DNA of 64,000 nucleotides, taken from the NCBI GenBank assembly GCA_041658585.1, contig JBAZZX010000005.1, positions 1-64,000 on the forward strand. The letters are read 5' to 3'. Shown in pieces: positions 60,202 to 64,000 of the stretch (position 1 is its first letter; every line of letters begins with the position of its first letter). The translations under genes were made by a program, and so were the position numbers. The notes beneath the pieces were generated by a model that worked only from the letters and a program-made list of their open reading frames with translations, searched no databases and was not told the DNA's origin. This stretch comes from DYFC01 sp041658585. GTDB taxonomy: Bacteria; Nitrospirota; Thermodesulfovibrionia; Thermodesulfovibrionales; SM23-35.

Positions 60202-61014
60202 TTAGCCTCCTACCTCTATTTTTTCTATATTTTCAATTTTTTGTCCAAGAAATTTCTCGCTCACTTTCAAAAACCTCTCGGTAGAATCGGTTACAAAGAA
60301 TTCTCTTAACGGGACCCCTTTTTGTTTTCTATTCAGACCCAGCATCTCAAGGGTTGTCTTTATCTCATAAGCGGTTTCAATGGCGGAATCTATCAGCCTG
60401 ACCCCTCCACCCATAACTTCAGCTATGACCTTTTTCAGCAAAGGATAATGTGTGCATCCAAGGACAACCGTATCTACCCCTTTGTCTTTTAAACTGTCGA
60501 GATACTCTCTAACTATCAGGGTGGCAATAGTCCCCTCGGTCCAGCCCTCTTCAACCAGCGGAACAAAAAGGGGACAGGCAAGACTAAAGACGTCTATATT
60601 GCCGTCAAGGGCCTGAATCGCCTTTGTATAAGCATTGCTTTTGATCGTGGCTTCAGTGCCGATAACGCCGACCCTTCCGTTCTTTGTAACTTTTACGGCA
60701 GCCTTTGCCCCGGGTTCAATCACCCCAATAACCGGAATGGAGACCCTGCTCTTTATTGCCTCGAGACTCACTGATGAAGCCGTATTGCAGGCGATCACCA
60801 TCAGCTTAATGTTTTTTGATGTTAGGAATCCGGTATTTTCAAAAGAATATCTAAGCACGGTTTCAGGCGATCTTATACCGTAAGGCACCCTGGCCGTATC
60901 TCCAAGATAAACGGTTTTTTCATCCGGAGTCACCTCTATTATCTCTTTCAGGACGGTAAGTCCGCCTATTCCGGAATCAAATACGCCGATCGGTCTGTCT
61001 TTCATGTTTTCCAT
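60202..61014 (-). CDS. murI: Glutamate racemase
   Basis: 270 residues from MENMKDRPIGVFDSGIGGLT; an in-frame TTG five codons earlier is also possible, but AAGGA before the ATG fits better. Catalytic Cys in VIACNTAS near 75 and in TVVLGCTHYPLL near 185. It supplies D-glutamate for peptidoglycan. It lies between the GerMN protein gene and rph. Confidence 0.92.
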   Translation of the reverse strand: MENMKDRPIGVFDSGIGGLTVLKEIIEVTPDEKTVYLGDTARVPYGIRSPETVLRYSFENTGFLTSKNIKLMVIACNTASSVSLEAIKSRVSIPVIGVIEPGAKAAVKVTKNGRVGVIGTEATIKSNAYTKAIQALDGNIDVFSLACPLFVPLVEEGWTEGTIATLIVREYLDSLKDKGVDTVVLGCTHYPLLKKVIAEVMGGGVRLIDSAIETAYEIKTTLEMLGLNRKQKGVPLREFFVTDSTERFLKVSEKFLGQKIENIEKIEVGG

Positions 61015-61025
61015 GCAGTCCTTCT

Positions 61026-61589
61026 TCAATTTAAATCGGATGAAACAATATCTTTGAGAGGATACAAAAGATAGAGATGGCCTCCGAGGGTTTCTATCTC
61101 TTTGCCTTCTATCAGTATTTTCACGTCCAGTATGTCTTCCACATTCGCAATAATGCTTTGATATAAGCCTTTCAGCAAAAGAAATTCCGTAAAAGCATCC
61201 CCCCTGAAATTCCTTCTGAAATCGTCCGACAAGTCCACATACAATATTCTGTCTGCGCCTTTATAGATACCGAGGATTTTCGTGTCTTTGGGAATACCCG
61301 AGGATTTTGTATCTATAGGGCCCTTCAGATATTGTTCCACCGCCGCCTCTGCAATTGCCATCGGAACATTCCTTCTCGGCAGTCTTCTCTCTTCGACCTG
61401 CAAATGCTCTTTGACAGGGTAATAAATCCTTAAAGAAAAAAGGTCTTCAGGCTTCTGCAATAAGCCTTCGCCTTCCGCCGGCGTCTTCCCGGTTACAACA
61501 ATCTTTGAGAAATAGAAATATCCTCCTGCAACACCGCCCAGAAAAAGACACACCAGCAAAACTATCCCCAGTATCTTTTTGGTATTCAT
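61026..61589 (-). CDS. GerMN-domain protein, membrane anchored
   Basis: 187 residues from MNTKKILGIVLLVCLFLGG, starting one base after the amidase stop; alternative starts lie up to seven codons upstream. A membrane helix (about 5-25) is followed by a GerMN domain (about 60-180; ADRILYVDLSDDF and LLKGLYQSIIANVEDI). GerMN domains occur in spore and cell-wall proteins; here it follows an amidase and precedes murI, pointing to peptidoglycan work. Confidence 0.78.
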   Translation of the reverse strand: MNTKKILGIVLLVCLFLGGVAGGYFYFSKIVVTGKTPAEGEGLLQKPEDLFSLRIYYPVKEHLQVEERRLPRRNVPMAIAEAAVEQYLKGPIDTKSSGIPKDTKILGIYKGADRILYVDLSDDFRRNFRGDAFTEFLLLKGLYQSIIANVEDILDVKILIEGKEIETLGGHLYLLYPLKDIVSSDLN

Positions 61590-61590
61590 C

Positions 61591-62529
61591 TTACTGTCCA
61601 TAAACGGCAAGCCCTTTTATGATTGCGTTAACCAGTTTTGTCTTCATCTGCCGGTCGGACCCTGGAGAAGGGATCTCGATAAGGACGGAAGCCGCGCTTA
61701 CGGAATTGAGGATCGGTAGTGACATCTCCCTTCGCACTACATCAAGGTTAAATTCATCTTTAATAGCTTTGCCGAGACTATCTGCAAGGGCTTTGCTTTT
61801 AGCGATATATTTTTTCTGTCTCATGGCAAGGCTAAAGGCGTCCGTCATTTCGTTTGTGCCCTGCTCTTCAAGCCTGGAAATATAAATAGCGAAGTTCTCC
61901 GAGGTTGAACAATGCAGACTTATAAATACATCGGGCTTTTTCTGATTTGCAAAATTGATCCTCTCCGCAATCGGCATGTGCTGGTCGGCCTTACGCACAA
62001 GAAAAACCTTTTTGCCTTTCTTTGACAAAGAAGCTCCGAGTTCTTTTGCAACCTCAAGATTCAGATCTTTTTCATTTATATCGTTGAACGGCATTCCAAA
62101 GTCATATCCGCCATGTCCTGCATCTATGACAAAGGCATTTGAAAGAATAATTGCCGTTTGTTTGTCGGCATGTATATCCGGACCCTGGATGTCAAAAACG
62201 ATCCTTGCAGGCGATGCAAGCCGGAACGACTTTATCTCGCCTTTTTCTTTCAGGGTGATGGATAGTGATTTTTCAGCCTGCACAGCCTCAAAGGGTATAA
62301 CTCCGGGTAAATTTAAATGAAACACTTCCGGGAAATCAATCTTTATATGAGATGCCGAGACGGCTGCCTGTGTTTTGCCGATAACTAAATCTTCTCCCTC
62401 AAGTACAATCCGCATGGCGCCTTCCTGTTTACTGTACTTTAAGAAAACCTCGGTCTTTTTCTGGGCGGCAACAGGAAAGGCAAAGAAGAGCGTTACAACT
62501 ATTAATATCGATATTTTTTTCAACAGCAC
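61591..62529 (-). CDS. N-acetylmuramoyl-L-alanine amidase (Amidase_3 family)
   Basis: 312 residues with a signal peptide (VVTLFFAFPVAAQ, about 10-22), an N-terminal AMIN-like region (about 25-130) and a zinc amidase domain with His in VIDAGHGGYD near 137, and His in VFISLHCSTS near 205. The start is GTG, after AACGTGCTG. It cleaves the amide between MurNAc and the stem peptide. Its start follows the OsmC stop by one base. Confidence 0.9.
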   Translation of the reverse strand: MLLKKISILIVVTLFFAFPVAAQKKTEVFLKYSKQEGAMRIVLEGEDLVIGKTQAAVSASHIKIDFPEVFHLNLPGVIPFEAVQAEKSLSITLKEKGEIKSFRLASPARIVFDIQGPDIHADKQTAIILSNAFVIDAGHGGYDFGMPFNDINEKDLNLEVAKELGASLSKKGKKVFLVRKADQHMPIAERINFANQKKPDVFISLHCSTSENFAIYISRLEEQGTNEMTDAFSLAMRQKKYIAKSKALADSLGKAIKDEFNLDVVRREMSLPILNSVSAASVLIEIPSPGSDRQMKTKLVNAIIKGLAVYGQ

Positions 62530-62530
62530 G

Positions 62531-62935
62531 TTATCTTACCGTTGTCTTTATCTCAAATTTCGGCGGACTCATAATAGTCTTCTTGACGGCGCACTGGTCC
62601 GCCACTTTAATCAGGGCCGAATGATATTTTTCAGGAAAAGACGGCGGGACTATGATTTCGAGGACGATCTTTTCAAGGTATGATTTGTCGTCTTTCACCT
62701 TTATATATTCAAGACGCTGGATAATCGAAATGTTTTCCGTGGGGATCTTTCGTTTCTCGCAAAAGCCGAGTATATAGACGCCCGCACAGGTTCCTATTGA
62801 AGCAAGAAAATATTCAAACGGCGAGGGAGCCGACCCTTCGCCGCCATATTTAGGCGGCTGGTCCGTATGAACGGTAAACCCGTTAATCTCCGCGTTTACT
62901 TTTTGACCTCCCGGGAATGTAATCTTGATTTCTAT
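62531..62935 (-). CDS. OsmC/Ohr-family protein with apparent AUA start
   Basis: 134 codons. N-terminal E-I-K-I-T-F-P-G-G, GGEGSAPSPFEYFLASIGTC near 31-50 with the first catalytic Cys, second Cys in KVADQCAVKKT near 115. The family-typical Met falls on ATA at 62935, five bases after a perfect AGGAGG (62941-62946). No ATG, GTG or TTG occurs in frame around the N-terminus; the ATG at 62940 is out of frame and stops after two codons. OsmC proteins reduce hydroperoxides or bind sulfur compounds. It leads the amidase-GerMN-murI-rph cluster. Confidence 0.88.
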   Translation of the reverse strand: MEIKITFPGGQKVNAEINGFTVHTDQPPKYGGEGSAPSPFEYFLASIGTCAGVYILGFCEKRKIPTENISIIQRLEYIKVKDDKSYLEKIVLEIIVPPSFPEKYHSALIKVADQCAVKKTIMSPPKFEIKTTVR

Positions 62936-63034
62936 AGCATCCTCCTTTAATTTATACTAAACATTCCAGGCATTAGAAGGGTTTTTCAGCGCGTCTTTCA
63001 CTGTATTTAGAGTCTGTGTATTAAGTCGTGATTT

Positions 63035-63106
63035 GTCATCCTCCGGCTTGACCGGGGGATCCAAAACCCATTGAAAAACCTGGATTCCCGCCTTCGCGAG
63101 AATGAC
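63035..63106. repeat. 72-bp inverted repeat element
   Basis: The outer GTCAT and ATGAC, and inner GGATCCA and TGGATTCC, are inverted. CCTCCGGCTTGACC and CGCCTTCGCGAG make up the arms. This pattern is common as a dispersed non-coding repeat in bacterial genomes. Also in this stretch are about 90 bases before osmC with only the AGGAGG site; no gene is visible. Confidence 0.65.
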
Positions 63107-63140
63107 GAATTCTTTCAGAATCATACGTTATACACATACA

Positions 63141-63821
63141 TTATTTAGCCATGTAACTATTAAACAGACCTTTAGCCGCTTTCTTTGCTTCGGAACACCC
63201 CTTCTCTTTAAGCAATTTTAGCATATTTTCCGATGCAACCGCCTTCAGAAAACCGGCCCTCTTTTTTCCGTCCTTAATCATGGTCATGGCCTGTGCGCGA
63301 ATTTTCTGCAATGTCTTCAGGTAGCTGGAGAATTCGCATCCATAGATTTTTTCAAGTTCTTTTCTTAATGACCTTGCAAGGGCCGGGCTGACGCCGCCGG
63401 TCGAGATTGCGATTGTTAAAGGCCCCCTTTGCATTGAAGAAGGCACAATGAAGTTGCATAATTTCGGGACGTCCACAACGTTCACAAGGCAGGGAGCATC
63501 ACGCGAAACCCTTTCATTCACGTCCCGGTCATCCGTTGCCGCAATGACAAGGAACGCTTCTTTCAGGTCGCTTTTTCGGTATGCGCGGCAGATATGGCGC
63601 AGCCTGCCTTTTTGCTTTTCCCGCTCAATACGCTTTGTAATCCCGGGGCTTACAACCGTGACTTTTGCGCCCGTATCGAGCAGGCCCAAAATTTTCCTTT
63701 CGGCAATCTTTCCGCCGCCGACAATAACGGTTTTTTTATTTTCGAGGTCTATAAATGCGGGATAATAGGTGTTACAGGCTTTCGCTTTTACCGCTTTCGG
63801 GCCCTGTTTCTTATCCTTCAC
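63141..63821 (-). CDS. Siroheme synthase N-domain protein (precorrin-2 dehydrogenase/ferrochelatase)
   Basis: 226 residues resembling the NAD-dependent domain of CysG/Met8p. The Rossmann site KKTVIVGGGKIAERKILGLL near 29 is followed by VVSPGI and VIAATDDRDVN near 90, then the typical FIVPSSMQRGPLTIAISTGG (about 126-145). It would oxidise precorrin-2 and insert iron to give siroheme. The ATG overlaps the stop of the TPR gene by four bases. Confidence 0.88.
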   Translation of the reverse strand: MKDKKQGPKAVKAKACNTYYPAFIDLENKKTVIVGGGKIAERKILGLLDTGAKVTVVSPGITKRIEREKQKGRLRHICRAYRKSDLKEAFLVIAATDDRDVNERVSRDAPCLVNVVDVPKLCNFIVPSSMQRGPLTIAISTGGVSPALARSLRKELEKIYGCEFSSYLKTLQKIRAQAMTMIKDGKKRAGFLKAVASENMLKLLKEKGCSEAKKAAKGLFNSYMAK

Positions 63822-64000
63822 TTTTTGATCGCTGCAAGTTCTTTCTTTGCATCTTTGACCAGCACATCATTTGGATATTTCTCAACAAGGCGGGTGAGAT
63901 ATTCCGAGGCTTTATCTTTTTGTTTGAGTTTATTGTAAGACATGCCGGTCAGGAAAATAACCGAAGCCTCTCCTTTGTAATCCGGATATTTCTTCAGCAA
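63818..64000 (-). CDS. TPR protein, C-terminal part (5' end outside window)
   Basis: 60 codons, continuing beyond the window on the minus strand. It contains one clear tetratricopeptide unit, ASVIFLTGMSYNKLKQKDKA then EYLTRLVEKYPND. Residues resemble YbgF/BamD-type outer-membrane assembly lipoproteins, but too little is visible to assign it. Ends in a lysine tail, coupled to the siroheme gene. Confidence 0.6.
   Translation of the reverse strand: MLKKYPDYKGEASVIFLTGMSYNKLKQKDKASEYLTRLVEKYPNDVLVKDAKKELAAIKK

Overview
The window is bacterial chromosome, mostly housekeeping genes packed on both strands, interrupted by two accessory stretches. Gene content suggests a Gram-negative, probably anaerobic bacterium of the Nitrospirota or deltaproteobacterial type. 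The clues are the Mla and LptE outer-membrane genes, a minimal SufC-SufB pair, sigma-54 control, many two-component proteins, and a short 203-residue EF-Ts. This placement is an inference from gene content; no rRNA is present to settle it.

Layout. 1-740: a small toxin-antitoxin pair. 753-4094 (minus): translation and nucleotide operon rpsB-tsf-pyrH-frr, then a 50-residue gene and a DksA-like zinc-finger gene. 4418-13704 (plus): purB, a single-chain purL, an RNA-binding protein, rpsU, infC, a UDP-glucose dehydrogenase, smpB and tmRNA. 13787-16325 (minus): mlaE-mlaF-mlaD, where the ATPase carries a degenerate GGDEF-like tail. 16484-17934: relics of a three-gene restriction-modification locus with a C39-like peptidase pair inside and an attC-like hairpin at its end. 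18281-28106: mixed genes, including rsmG, a 1464-residue secreted multidomain protein, a thioesterase and rho. 28183-34410: sufC-sufB, leuS-lptE-holA, rpsT.

35054-40710 looks like a decayed integron cassette array. It has two near-identical 188-bp repeats, each carrying the last codons of an integron-type tyrosine integrase. It also has at least two convincing attC hairpins, a REP-associated transposase, and four toxin-antitoxin pairs (BrnTA, a RelBE-like pair with truncated toxin, HicBA with a nonsense codon in hicA, VapBC). Its right edge runs into the 3' end of an AlkD-like gene.

41625-56224 holds a radical SAM enzyme, a Lon-like protease and a signalling block. In that block a GAF histidine kinase and NtrC-type regulator sit beside a sigma-54 promoter with an upstream palindrome, driving two receiver proteins and a four-helix-bundle protein. 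REC-GGDEF, hybrid kinase and two-CW/HAMP kinase genes follow. 56373-64000 (minus) carries a flavoprotein, ftsH, rph, murI, a GerMN protein, an amidase, an OsmC protein, a siroheme-synthase N-domain protein and a partial TPR protein.

The most unusual signal is repeated use of AUA as the apparent start codon. rpsU, infC and the OsmC gene each have a well-placed Shine-Dalgarno sequence, a family-typical N-terminus at an ATA codon, and no plausible ATG, GTG or TTG that gives the full protein. For rpsU and infC this fits the known discrimination by IF-3 against non-canonical starts and suggests that IF-3 may restrain both genes. Several inverted-repeat (MITE-like) elements and in-frame repeat insertions in purL and leuS show repeat spread throughout the region.
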